NCBI RefSeq assembly: GCF_000238315.3 | Contig: NZ_CP011924.1 | Span: 1,838,501 to 1,902,500, forward strand | Reading direction: 5' to 3' | Source: Pseudoalteromonas piscicida | Lineage (GTDB): Bacteria > Pseudomonadota > Gammaproteobacteria > Enterobacterales > Alteromonadaceae | Length of the DNA stretch: 64,000 bases | Shown here: piece by piece, positions 34,502 to 43,372 of the stretch | Numbering within the stretch: the first letter of the stretch is position 1 | Layout of the letters: every line of letters begins with the position of its first letter | The notes under the pieces: model-generated | Database searches by the model: none | What the model was told of the DNA's origin: nothing | What the model saw: the letters and a program-made list of their open reading frames with translations, nothing else | Position numbers and translations under genes: made by a program

Positions 34502-35437
34502 TTAGGCCTTAATAATAACTTTGCCAACATGCTTACCACTTTCCATACAGTGATGAGCCAGCGCAATATCCGCCATAGCAAAGTAATGACTTACATTTAT
34601 GCTGATTTTGCCAGCTTGATACGCCTGATACAAATATTTAAGATCGTCTAAATTACTCGCAACCAGCATCCCCTCAGCCCTTACACCCCTTATCGTAGCT
34701 CGCTCACAGACCATTTCTTTGGTGACGCTGGGAATAGTCACTAGGTGCGAGTTCGGCTTCATCGAGTCGACACACTGTAATGCAATATCGCCACCAATTA
34801 AGTCCAGTAAATCGCACTCAACTTGGTGCTGATAAAATTTGTCATAACTTATTGCCGTTACCTTGAGCTTCGACAACAATTCGTGCTCAGGACGGGTCGA
34901 GACAGCAATGACTTTTCGCCCTTGGAGCTGCGCTAGTTGAATTGCTAAATGCCCCACACCACCAGTTGGTGCCAATACATATAGTGGACGATTATGATTC
35001 GAAAATTTATCTAACGCTTGTTTTGCCGTAAGACCCGCAAGACAAAGACCTGCAATATCTGGATTTTCTTGCAAAGAAACCTTGATGAGCTCTGACTCAA
35101 GCGCCATTGTATAGTCACTATAGGTCCCGGGGTTACTTGCAAATCCAACCATACCGATGACAAGGTCGCCTACTTTAAATTGGCTATCTGGGCCATAAAC
35201 CTCAACCACCTCACCATACAGATCGTATCCGAGCGGCAAAAAGGCATCTGCGCTTTTTTGCGCTGCAACATAACCAAGGCCTTGTCTGGTTTTCACTTCA
35301 ATAGGATTTATGCTGGTACTGTTTACTTTTATGCGCACTTGGCCTGAAGTAAGCGCTGGCAAAGAAATGATGGTGCTACACAGCTGGTTGCTATCACCAA
35401 ATTCGTAGATACCGTAAGTGGTTGACTTATTTATCAT
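34502..35437 (-). CDS. Zinc-independent alcohol dehydrogenase/quinone oxidoreductase-like protein
   Basis: 311 residues of the medium-chain reductase fold. The catalytic domain has NSTSINPIEVKTRQGLG and PLGYDLYGEVVEVYG, and lacks the Cys/His zinc ligands. The NADPH domain has LYVLAPTGGVGHLAIQLAQLQG, the typical AxxGxVG-type loop of quinone reductases and enoyl reductases, then VIAVSTRPEHE. The C-terminus is SGKHVGKVIIKA. The physiological substrate is unknown. It lies between gshA and clpB, all on the minus strand, with its own spacing. Confidence 0.87.
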   Translation of the reverse strand: MINKSTTYGIYEFGDSNQLCSTIISLPALTSGQVRIKVNSTSINPIEVKTRQGLGYVAAQKSADAFLPLGYDLYGEVVEVYGPDSQFKVGDLVIGMVGFASNPGTYSDYTMALESELIKVSLQENPDIAGLCLAGLTAKQALDKFSNHNRPLYVLAPTGGVGHLAIQLAQLQGRKVIAVSTRPEHELLSKLKVTAISYDKFYQHQVECDLLDLIGGDIALQCVDSMKPNSHLVTIPSVTKEMVCERATIRGVRAEGMLVASNLDDLKYLYQAYQAGKISINVSHYFAMADIALAHHCMESGKHVGKVIIKA

Positions 35438-35525
35438 ATGCGGCTTTCTTAGAAGACAGTTTGTTATCTTTGTAGAATACGCGAAAGGGTAAGGAGTTTG
35501 AAGAAATTTACAGTATGGGAAGGAA

Positions 35526-35558
35526 AAATGCTCTTACAGCATGGCTGTAAGAGCATTT
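35526..35558 (-). terminator. Terminator of clpB
   Basis: Fourteen-base arms AAATGCTCTTACAG and CTGTAAGAGCATTT flank a five-base loop, starting 8 bases after the clpB stop. On the minus strand the stem ends in T residues (CATTTTTCC). Confidence 0.88.
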
Positions 35559-35565
35559 AGCTATA

Positions 35566-38139
35566 TTAGTGCTTAAACACTATCTGGTCGTCAACCACCT
35601 CGACTTTAATGGTATCGCCAGTCACAAACTTACCTTGTAACAAGTCCTGCGCCAACGGGTTTTCAATGTATTGTTGCACGGCTCGTTTTAAAGGACGAGC
35701 ACCATATACAGGATCAAATCCGCTTGCTGCGATTTTATCAAGCGCGGCGTCACTGAGCTCAAGCGCAAAGCCTTTTTCAGTTAAGCGTTTACTCAATCTG
35801 TCTAACTGGATACTCGCTATTTCTTTAATATGTTCATTGATAAGCGGGTGGAACACCACGGTTTCATCAATACGGTTAATAAATTCAGGTCTAAACTGAC
35901 TAGCCAGCACGCCCATAACACGCTCCTTGAGTGTTGCGTAGTCGTTATTTCCTGCTTGCTCTTGAATGACATCCGACCCTAAGTTCGAGGTCATGATGAT
36001 CACTGCATTTTTAAAATCAACCGTGCGACCTTGACCATCGGTCAAGCGACCATCGTCCAAGACCTGCAATAAGATGTTAAATACATCTGGATGCGCTTTT
36101 TCCACTTCATCAAGTAAAATCACAGAATAAGGACGACGCCTTACCGCTTCTGTCAAATAGCCACCTTCTTCGTAGCCGACATAACCAGGAGGTGCACCAA
36201 CCAAGCGCGCAACTGAGTGTTTTTCCATAAACTCGGACATATCAATGCGCACCATGGCACCTTCCGTATCAAACATAAAGTTGGCTAACGCTTTGGTCAG
36301 CTCCGTTTTACCAACCCCTGTTGGACCTAAGAACAAGAACGAACCAATTGGGCGATTTGGGTCTGCAAGCCCGGCTCGTGAGCGACGGATAGCGTTGGCA
36401 ACCGCATTAACAGCTTCGTCTTGACCAATCACTTTTTTGTGAAGCTCGTCTTCCATTTGCAGTAACTTTTCACGCTCACCTTGGAGCATTTTTGCGACCG
36501 GGATCCCAGTCCAGCGAGATAAAATTTCTGCAATTTCATCTTCACCAACCTGATTTTTTAAAAGGCTCATTTCCTGCATTTCAGCCTGAGAAGCAAGGTC
36601 TAGTTTTCGCTCAAGCTCAGGGATCCGACCGTATTGTAGTTCGGACATACGTTGCAAATCACTTGCTCGACGCGCGACTTCTAGATCTAAACGCGCTTGC
36701 TCAAGCTCAGCCTTAATCACTTGTGTGCCTTGTAGTGAGGCTTTTTCGGCATTCCACACTTCATCAAGCTCTCGATACTCAGCTTCTAATTCATTGATGA
36801 GCGTTTGCATCTCAGTGCGACGCTTTTGACTCGCTTCATCTTTCTCTTTTGCCAGCGCGTTATCTTCCAATTTTAGTTGGATAATACGGCGCTCTAGTCT
36901 ATCTAATTGCTCCGGCTTTGAGTCAATTTGCAGTCGAATTGAGGAGCCGGCTTCATCAATTAAGTCGATGGCTTTGTCGGGTAGTTGCCTGTCTGAAATA
37001 TAACGATGCGACAAATTAGCCGCGGCAACGATAGCGGGGTCGGTTATATCAACCGAGTGATGGAGCTCGTAGCGCTCTTTTAACCCCCGCAGTATCGCAA
37101 TGGTGTCTTCTACTGTTGGCTCTGCAACAAATACTTTCTGGAAACGACGCTCAAGTGCCGCGTCCTTTTCAATATACTGACGATACTCATCAAGCGTGGT
37201 CGCCCCCACACAGTGAAGCTCACCACGTGCAAGTGCGGGTTTTAGCATGTTGCCCGCATCCATTGCACCGTCGGTTTTGCCCGCCCCTACCATAGTACGG
37301 ATTTCGTCAATAAAGAGAATAACTTGGCCTTCTTCTTTAGCCAGCTCGTTTAATACCGACTTTAGGCGCTCTTCAAATTCACCACGGTATTTGACTCCCG
37401 CTACCAATGCGCCCACATCTAGCGATAGTACGCGCTTACTTTTCAAGCCTTCTGGAACTTCACCGTTGATAATACGCTGCGCGAGCCCCTCAACGATGGC
37501 GGTTTTACCAACGCCCGGTTCACCGATAAGTACAGGGTTGTTTTTAGTACGGCGCTGTAGCACTTGAATAGTGCGGCGGATTTCGTCGTCACGGCCAATA
37601 ACCGGATCAAGCTTGCCTTGCTCGGCACGCTCAGTGAGATCGATAGTAAATTTCTCAAGAGCTTGGCGAGTGTCTTCGGCATTAGGGTCATCCACTTTTT
37701 GACCCCCTCGAATAGCCTTAATGGCTTGCTCAATCTTTGGTTGGGTGATGTTAAGCGCTTTGAAAATCTCGCCTAATGGGCCTTTATCTTCGCACGCAGC
37801 AAAAACAAACAACTCGCTGGAGATATATTTGTCTTTACGCTTTTGTGCATATTTATCACACAGATTGATCAGTGAAATAAGGTTATTTGAAAGCTGTACA
37901 TCACCACCTACGCCTTCTACTTTAAATAGCTTTTCAATGGCTTGTGACAACTTAGTATTAAGCTCGTCGGCGCTCACACCTGCTTGTGCTAATAATGCGC
38001 GCACACTTGAGCCGCTCTGTTGGAGCAAAGCATACATTAAATGAACAGGTTCAATAAATTGGTGATCGCGCCCAAGCGCTAATGACTGCGCATCGGAAAG
38101 CGCAGCTTGGAATTTGCTTGTAAATCTATCTAAACGCAT
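35566..38139 (-). CDS. clpB: ATP-dependent disaggregase ClpB
   Basis: 857 residues, identical in length to E. coli ClpB. N domain at 1-145, first AAA+ domain with Walker [10 protein letters not shown] and Walker B ILFIDE, coiled-coil middle domain at about 400-530, and second AAA+ domain with Walker [10 protein letters not shown], Walker [15 protein letters not shown] and sensor GARPLKRA. It works with DnaK to dissolve protein aggregates. The residue two after the Walker B Glu of domain 1 is Arg (IDEIRT) where nearly all ClpB proteins have His (IDELHT or IDEIHT); this is the only oddity. It is followed on the left by a terminator. pgeF and rluD lie upstream, the same order as in E. coli. Confidence 0.98.
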   Translation of the reverse strand: MRLDRFTSKFQAALSDAQSLALGRDHQFIEPVHLMYALLQQSGSSVRALLAQAGVSADELNTKLSQAIEKLFKVEGVGGDVQLSNNLISLINLCDKYAQKRKDKYISSELFVFAACEDKGPLGEIFKALNITQPKIEQAIKAIRGGQKVDDPNAEDTRQALEKFTIDLTERAEQGKLDPVIGRDDEIRRTIQVLQRRTKNNPVLIGEPGVGKTAIVEGLAQRIINGEVPEGLKSKRVLSLDVGALVAGVKYRGEFEERLKSVLNELAKEEGQVILFIDEIRTMVGAGKTDGAMDAGNMLKPALARGELHCVGATTLDEYRQYIEKDAALERRFQKVFVAEPTVEDTIAILRGLKERYELHHSVDITDPAIVAAANLSHRYISDRQLPDKAIDLIDEAGSSIRLQIDSKPEQLDRLERRIIQLKLEDNALAKEKDEASQKRRTEMQTLINELEAEYRELDEVWNAEKASLQGTQVIKAELEQARLDLEVARRASDLQRMSELQYGRIPELERKLDLASQAEMQEMSLLKNQVGEDEIAEILSRWTGIPVAKMLQGEREKLLQMEDELHKKVIGQDEAVNAVANAIRRSRAGLADPNRPIGSFLFLGPTGVGKTELTKALANFMFDTEGAMVRIDMSEFMEKHSVARLVGAPPGYVGYEEGGYLTEAVRRRPYSVILLDEVEKAHPDVFNILLQVLDDGRLTDGQGRTVDFKNAVIIMTSNLGSDVIQEQAGNNDYATLKERVMGVLASQFRPEFINRIDETVVFHPLINEHIKEIASIQLDRLSKRLTEKGFALELSDAALDKIAASGFDPVYGARPLKRAVQQYIENPLAQDLLQGKFVTGDTIKVEVVDDQIVFKH

Positions 38140-38229
38140 GATTTATTTACCCATATAAAATATCGAATTACCTTATTTATGGGTATTAACTGAACGAAGA
38201 TCAAGCGTAAAAGTAATAATTTACCCTGA

Positions 38230-38946
38230 TTATTTGCGCCAAATCAAAGTTGCCATACGGCCCGTTGTTTTGTCTCTACGATAAGAAAAATACTGCTCGG
38301 ACATAGTTACTGTACAGTGTTTATCGCCGTAAAAATCCTCTACACCTTGTTCGCGCAATAACGACTGTGCAAGCTCGAAAATATCCGCAAGATATTTACC
38401 GTCTTTTTTGGCAACAAATGCCGTATTTCGTTGCGCCTCAAAAGCCTGTACTACGTCTTCGCCCACCTCGAATGCACTAGGCCCAATCGCTGGGCCAAAC
38501 CATACACAGATCTCTTCAGGTGCACAGGTAAACTTAGCCAGTGTTTGCGAGATAATTCCAGCAGCAAGAGGCTTCCAACCACCATGGATAGCGGCCACCT
38601 CTTCACCATCTTTTGATGCAAGCAGAATGGGTAAGCAGTCTGCTGTCATGATAGCCAGTGGCGTTTGACGCAAGCGAGTGTATAAGGCATCGGCTTGATG
38701 GACCTGCGCGATTTCAAACTGCTCGTCGACCACCACCACTTCAGCGCCATGTACTTGCTCAAGCCATACAATCGGGTTGGCCACATAACCATGTAAAATT
38801 CGACGGTTTTCGGCTACATGTTCAGCATTATCACCAACATGAAAGGCTAGATTAAAGCTATCATACGGCGGTGCTGAAACACCGCCCTTGCGCGTTGTTG
38901 ATAATGTCCCAACGAATTGGGTTAATGGCCACTGAGCAAGTTGCAT
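38230..38946 (-). CDS. pgeF: Polyphenol oxidase/purine nucleosidase-like YfiH (PgeF) protein
   Basis: 238 residues, the normal size. Conserved blocks: GGVSAPPYDSFNLAFHVGD, WLEQVHGAEV (metal-binding His), IMTADCLPIL (Cys), VAAIHGGWKPLAAGI (His) and QYFSYRRDKTTGRMATLIW. E. coli YfiH (PgeF) is reported to correct misincorporation of L-Ser in peptidoglycan precursors, and other members act on purine nucleosides. It lies one base after rluD on the same strand, so the pair is co-transcribed. Confidence 0.93.
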   Translation of the reverse strand: MQLAQWPLTQFVGTLSTTRKGGVSAPPYDSFNLAFHVGDNAEHVAENRRILHGYVANPIVWLEQVHGAEVVVVDEQFEIAQVHQADALYTRLRQTPLAIMTADCLPILLASKDGEEVAAIHGGWKPLAAGIISQTLAKFTCAPEEICVWFGPAIGPSAFEVGEDVVQAFEAQRNTAFVAKKDGKYLADIFELAQSLLREQGVEDFYGDKHCTVTMSEQYFSYRRDKTTGRMATLIWRK

Positions 38947-38947
38947 C

Positions 38948-39925
38948 TTATAACGTTAAATCCGGGTTTTCTTTGGTATCTTCTCTAAGCGCAGCCACCA
39001 GTTTAATCATATCTTCAGGCACAGGCGCTTCCCATGTCATCTTCTCGCCAGTAATAGGGTGAGCGATACTCAGTTTTATAGCATGCAATGCCTGACGTTT
39101 AAACTCTCTTAATTGCTCGGTTAATCCTTGAGTCGCATTTCTTGGTGGACGAGGACGGCCGCCATAGAGCTGATCGCCAATTAGCGGGTGATTCAAATAC
39201 GCCATATGTACACGAATTTGGTGCGTTCTACCGGTTTCTAGGCGCAGGCGAAGGCGCGTGTGTGCTCGAAACTTTTCAGCAACACGGTAATGAGTGATAG
39301 CAGGCTTCCCCATCTCATGTACTGCCATATGTGTACGCTTAGTTGCGTGACGACCGATTGGCTTTTCAATCATGCCACCTGCGGTCATCGTGCCATTACA
39401 AACTGCTTCGTATTCACGTGTGAAGTTTTCACGCGCTTGTAGATTCTTCACCAAGTGCGTTTGTGCTTGAATGGTTTTCGCCACGACCATTAGACCGGTA
39501 GTGTCTTTATCCAGACGGTGTACGATACCAGCACGAGGCACGTTAATGATTTCTGGGTGATGGTGCAGCAGAGCATTTAACACAGTGCCATCTGGGTTAC
39601 CGGCACCGGGGTGAACCACCAGCCCCATCGGCTTGTTTATCACAAGAATGTCATCATCTTCGTAAACAATGTCTAACTCTATATCTTGCGCTTCGTATTC
39701 GCGCTGTGCTTCGATAACCGTCTCGATAGCAACACTTTCACCACCAAGTAACTTTTCACGAGGGGTGTTGAATACTTCACCATCTACGGTGACTTTATCT
39801 TCAAGGATCCAAGTTTTTATTCTTGAACGAGAAAAATCCGGGAACAATTGCGCCAATATTTGGTCTAGACGTTTACCACCGAGTTCGACTGGAACCTCCG
39901 CTTGGAGGGAAATTTGCTCTGACAT
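38948..39925 (-). CDS. rluD: 23S rRNA pseudouridine(1911/1915/1917) synthase
   Basis: 325 residues. An S4 RNA-binding domain at about 15-80 (GGKRLDQILAQLFPDFSRSRI) precedes the catalytic domain with GIVHRLDKDTTGLMVVAK, where the Asp is catalytic, and RTHQIRVHMAYLNHPLIGDQLYGG. It modifies helix 69 of 23S rRNA. It is divergent from bamD, as in E. coli, where the order is clpB-yfiH-rluD facing away from bamD. Confidence 0.97.
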   Translation of the reverse strand: MSEQISLQAEVPVELGGKRLDQILAQLFPDFSRSRIKTWILEDKVTVDGEVFNTPREKLLGGESVAIETVIEAQREYEAQDIELDIVYEDDDILVINKPMGLVVHPGAGNPDGTVLNALLHHHPEIINVPRAGIVHRLDKDTTGLMVVAKTIQAQTHLVKNLQARENFTREYEAVCNGTMTAGGMIEKPIGRHATKRTHMAVHEMGKPAITHYRVAEKFRAHTRLRLRLETGRTHQIRVHMAYLNHPLIGDQLYGGRPRPPRNATQGLTEQLREFKRQALHAIKLSIAHPITGEKMTWEAPVPEDMIKLVAALREDTKENPDLTL

Positions 39926-40048
39926 CTGAAACTTTACCTAATTTACCAGTGCAAGCCGTGCTCGACTGGGTTAGAATCGTATTAATGCATAGTTTACTCG
40001 GTTTTGCCGAGTTGGCCTAGCCGAAGAAAACAAAGGTAGTAAAATAAA

Positions 40049-40813
40049 ATGATTAAAAACTTAAGGACACACGCCTTTAGGCTGGCGTTAGCCGCGTCTG
40101 TTTTGGGTTTGGCAGCCTGTTCATCCGCACCAGAACAAGAAGATATTGAACGCGTACCAAACAAATCCGCCCAAGCGCTTTATGAAGATGCTAAACAAAC
40201 ATTAGATTCTGGTTTATATGCCCGCGCCATTGAATTATTGGGTGCGATTAATGCTCGTTATCCATTTGGCCCTTATGCAAGACAAGTTCAAATGGACTTA
40301 GTCTATGCATATTATCAAACAGGTAACACTGACCAAGCACTTGCCACTATTGATCGTTTTATTCGCTTAAATCCAAATCATAAAGACCTAGACTACATGT
40401 ACTACATGCGAGGTCTGGTAAGTATTAAAGCTGACGAAAACGCATTCCAAGAATATTTTGGTGTAGACAGAGCCGACCGCGATGCCAATCGTACCCGTGT
40501 TGCTTTTCAGGATTTAACCACGTTAGTCAAAAACTATCCAAACAGTCCGTATGCACCAGAGGCGAAAAAACGCTTAGTATGGTTACTAAACAAAATGGCT
40601 CGTTACGAGCTGAGAGTCGCTGAATATTACTTCGAGCGTGAAGCATATCTTGCCGCAGCAAACCGTGGTAAATATGTAGTAGAACACTACTCTCAAAGTA
40701 GTTATCTGACCCAAGCTTTTGACATTATGGAAAAAAGCTACCGCAAACTCGGCCTGCCAGACCTTGCGGATAATGTGAAAAAAGCCAAATCGGTTAACGC
40801 TCGTAACAAATAA
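40049..40813 (+). CDS. bamD: Outer-membrane assembly lipoprotein BamD
   Basis: 254 residues. The lipoprotein signal is cut before Cys in LGLAACSSAPEQ. Five TPR-like repeats follow: ALYEDAKQTLDSGLYARAIELL, FGPYARQVQMDLVYAYYQTGN, and further pairs containing RFIRLNPNH, YMYYMRGLVSIKADEN and LVKNYPNSPYAPEAKKRLVWL. BamD is an essential partner of BamA in inserting beta-barrel proteins such as the TonB receptor of this window. In E. coli raiA and pheA follow; here glnB follows on the other strand. Confidence 0.97.
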   Translation: MIKNLRTHAFRLALAASVLGLAACSSAPEQEDIERVPNKSAQALYEDAKQTLDSGLYARAIELLGAINARYPFGPYARQVQMDLVYAYYQTGNTDQALATIDRFIRLNPNHKDLDYMYYMRGLVSIKADENAFQEYFGVDRADRDANRTRVAFQDLTTLVKNYPNSPYAPEAKKRLVWLLNKMARYELRVAEYYFEREAYLAAANRGKYVVEHYSQSSYLTQAFDIMEKSYRKLGLPDLADNVKKAKSVNARNK

Positions 40814-40922
40814 ATACACTGTTAAGTCACGATATCACCGATGTTGTGACTTCTCTCCCACCAACGCTCGCCTTCAAGCATTCTACAGCAGTAAAAAATA
40901 CTTGTTTTCTGTACATAGACAT

Positions 40923-40954
40923 CAGCCGTCAGCCGTCAGCCGTCAGCCGTCAGC
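40923..40954 (+). repeat. Heptamer tandem repeat (CAGCCGT) with 4.5 copies
   Basis: CAGCCGT occurs four times in a row at 40923-40950 and is followed by CAGC. It lies in the gap between the convergent bamD and glnB genes. Such a pure array is prone to slippage. Confidence 0.9.
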
Positions 40955-41052
40955 ATATTTTATTTGATTGTAGTTGTAATAAGGAAGGAATTAGGCTGCC
41001 CATAATAGAAGGTAAGCAGCCTTAAAAGGTAAGCATTTGACTTAACAGCGTA

Positions 41053-41424
<372 letters not shown>

Positions 41425-41528
41425 TTAGACAATCCGCTTGCCCAAGGCAAACAAAGACATTGAAAGTTGAAGTGATTTCACGCAATAATATTAATCATAA
41501 ATTATTACTTTTTGGTTGTGAGGCGGTA

Positions 41529-42065
41529 ATGAAACAATCAGCAGGATTCAATCTACTAGAACTGATGATAACCATCGCTATATTGGCTATCGTATTGGCC
41601 ATTTCATTTAGCTTTGATGGCAACCTGCTGCAACGCAACCGAGCTGAGTCCTTCTTGCAAGAATTACAGCGCAATATCGCTTTTGCTCGTGTAAAAGCAA
41701 CCGCCGCAGACGAAATTGTCATTCTCTGCCCAGCTCCCCCAGCCAATATTCAAGCTAGGACTGCATTTACTTGCCAAGATAATTGGGCAACGAACAGAAT
41801 TAGCGTGTTTGTTGATAGTGATAAAAATGGCACATTTAGTAATGGTGATACTATCCATCGTACGATGGAGGTCGTAGACGATAACGACACAATGGTATTT
41901 TCTGGTGACAATCGTCTAAGGTTTGATTCAAGTGGACTCTTAAGTGGTTCAAACGCGGGAAACTTTACCTATTGTCCTGGTAGTGACGACAACAATCAGC
42001 AGTTGAGTGTTTCAACCGCTGGCACAGCATTATATCGAGGAAATACAACAGATACCTGTGGATAG
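41529..42065 (+). CDS. FimT/GspH-type minor prepilin
   Basis: 178 residues from the ATG at 41529, which follows GAGGCGG; the open frame continues upstream without a good start. The type III signal is KQSAGFNLLELMITIAI: Gly at -1, Phe at +1 and Glu at +5, followed by the hydrophobic helix. The rest is a GspH/FimT beta domain (VILCPAPP, ISVFVDSDKNGTFSNGD). The protein is cleaved and methylated by PilD and takes part in priming the pilus with PilV, PilW and PilX. Together with the frameshifted copy that follows, it corresponds in position and type to fimT/fimU of Pseudomonas; which of the two it is cannot be told. Confidence 0.88.
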   Translation: MKQSAGFNLLELMITIAILAIVLAISFSFDGNLLQRNRAESFLQELQRNIAFARVKATAADEIVILCPAPPANIQARTAFTCQDNWATNRISVFVDSDKNGTFSNGDTIHRTMEVVDDNDTMVFSGDNRLRFDSSGLLSGSNAGNFTYCPGSDDNNQQLSVSTAGTALYRGNTTDTCG

Positions 42066-42164
42066 CCACAAAAGTACTGATGCGCAAAATATCTCGAAGT
42101 TTCAATCTTGCCTTTAATATATAAACGTCTAGGCTTAAAGAAAATATAAAACGAGGCAAAGGAT

Positions 42165-42672
42165 ATGCATCGTCATATGGGTTTTTCCCCTATTGGAATC
42201 TTTAGTGTGTTTGGCGATTATCACTATCGTCAGTTTATTCTCTCTTCCCAGTCTTACGGCTTTATTTCAGTTTGATAAACCAAAAATAAAGCTTGAAGCA
42301 TTGCGACGAGCCATTAATTTTGCTCGCATTCAGGCCGTTGCAAGCGGTGCAACCGTTACTTTGTGCCCCCTGAAAAACAATCGCTGCGACGACAAAGAAT
42401 GGCACACTCAGTTAACGGTTTTTATCGACTACCACCCTCAAGGTGAGTTTTCAGGCGATGATTATAAATTAGCGGTTGTGGACTCAGTAGACTCAGGGGA
42501 CATGCTCACCTACCCAAGAAACGCCATTATATTTCGCCGCTTTGGTCATCTCGCGGGACTCTATAACGGTACTTTTGTCTATTGTAACGCAAGTTCTACC
42601 GTGGGATTGTCTCTGTCAGTTAGCTACACAGGGAGAAGCACTTTAAAAGATACTGATGAGTGTCAAAAGTAA
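42165..42672 (+). pseudogene. Second FimT/GspH-type minor prepilin, frameshifted in its leader
   Basis: The ATG at 42165 (or 42177) after GAGGCAAAGG reads MHRHMGFSPIG and then loses the pilin frame. The long frame that starts at a TTG (42193) reads ESLVCLAIITIVSLFSLPSL and runs 160 codons as a GspH/FimT protein. Removing one C from the CCCC at 42187-42190 would restore MGFSLLESLVCLAII, a perfect prepilin leader with Gly-1 and Glu+5. So a single extra base separates the leader from the body. The remainder of the gene has no other damage. It may be a recent pseudogene, a phase-variable gene at the T5C4 run, or a sequencing error. Confidence 0.85.
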
Positions 42673-42673
42673 A

Positions 42674-42895
42674 TAACCTAAGCTTCGGATAATTAATGCC
42701 TTTCTAGCAGCCAGTTTTTGCGCTAACAGCGTTGAATTCACTTCCAATAGCCCGCTATTGGTACGTAAATTCGCCTTGTTAATCCCAAAACTTTCTGGCT
42801 AGATAAGGAAATAATTTAATGTAATATTAAAAACAATGAATTAGCTCATTCCTTATCCAAACCTCAGGTTAAATAACCTAAGCTCGGGGATAGTT
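42674..42895. repeat. Palindromic repeat element (MITE-like)
   Basis: The core CCAATAGC CC GCTATTGG (about 42754-42771) is a perfect hairpin. The flanking arms extend the symmetry imperfectly for about 65 bases on each side (AATTAATGCC...CTAG..CCAG on the left; its inverse, CTGGCTAG...GGAAATAATT, on the right). TAACCTAAGCT occurs near both ends (42673 and 42877), and CAGGTTA/TAACCT forms a second hairpin at the right end. No protein is encoded. It separates the two convergent pilin groups and probably exists elsewhere in the genome. Confidence 0.7.
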
Positions 42896-42908
42896 AGTGT
42901 TAATACAA

Positions 42909-42929
42909 AGGGGAGTTAACTACTCCCCC
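42909..42929 (-). terminator. Weak terminator after pilE
   Basis: GGGGAGT and ACTCCCC pair across a short loop a few bases after the pilE stop codon. On the minus strand it is followed by TTTGTATT, a poor T tract. Confidence 0.5.
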
Positions 42930-42934
42930 GAAAA

Positions 42935-43372
42935 TTAACGTTCCCAACACCTATCTATAGTGTCTTGATTCGTTGTCCCAGCAACACCACGAACCCCAAG
43001 TTCATCAATGGTTAAAGCTGGGCACTGTTCATCGCCTCGAACCGGCCCTGCTGCGGCTGTTGCAACGATTCTAAAGGTATCTGCAGTAACGTTTTCAAGT
43101 GTTACATTGAAATAACCATTTTCCGTTGCCGTCGCTACACCGATTGCCGCTAGATTATCGCTGTAAGCTCTGTTATCAACAAAGAACTGCTCTTGCTTAT
43201 TCGCGGCGTCAAGTAGCAAAGTCATGGCATCAGCCCTTGCCCCTCTTCTCACATACTCAGTGTAATTAGGGTATGCAATCGCAGAGAGAATACCGATGAT
43301 CACCACCACTATCATTACTTCAATCAGGGTAAAACCTGATATTGCTTTGTCTAGGGTACTATTTCTTCTCAT
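42935..43372 (-). CDS. pilE: Type IV pilin-like protein PilE
   Basis: 145 residues from the ATG at 43372, which lies inside the end of pilY1 (14-base overlap). The leader ends in [22 protein letters not shown] with Gly-1, Phe+1 and Glu+5. The body has [21 protein letters not shown], the usual PilE-type pattern, and two Cys near the C-terminus (EQCPAL and DRCWER) that would form the D-loop disulfide. In Pseudomonas PilE is a minor pilin that links the priming complex to the major pilin. It is the last gene of the operon. Confidence 0.92.
   Translation of the reverse strand: MRRNSTLDKAISGFTLIEVMIVVVIIGILSAIAYPNYTEYVRRGARADAMTLLLDAANKQEQFFVDNRAYSDNLAAIGVATATENGYFNVTLENVTADTFRIVATAAAGPVRGDEQCPALTIDELGVRGVAGTTNQDTIDRCWER

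Noticed and set aside
40923..40954. Heptamer array as an iteron-type replication origin
   Set aside because: The array is too short, with a 7-base unit, no DnaA-like boxes around it and no replication gene nearby.
42066..42164. Programmed ribosomal frameshifting as the explanation for the broken prepilin leader
   Set aside because: No slippery heptamer with a downstream structure was seen, and prepilin leaders are not known to use this. A simple one-base indel in the C run is more likely, though phase variation remains open.
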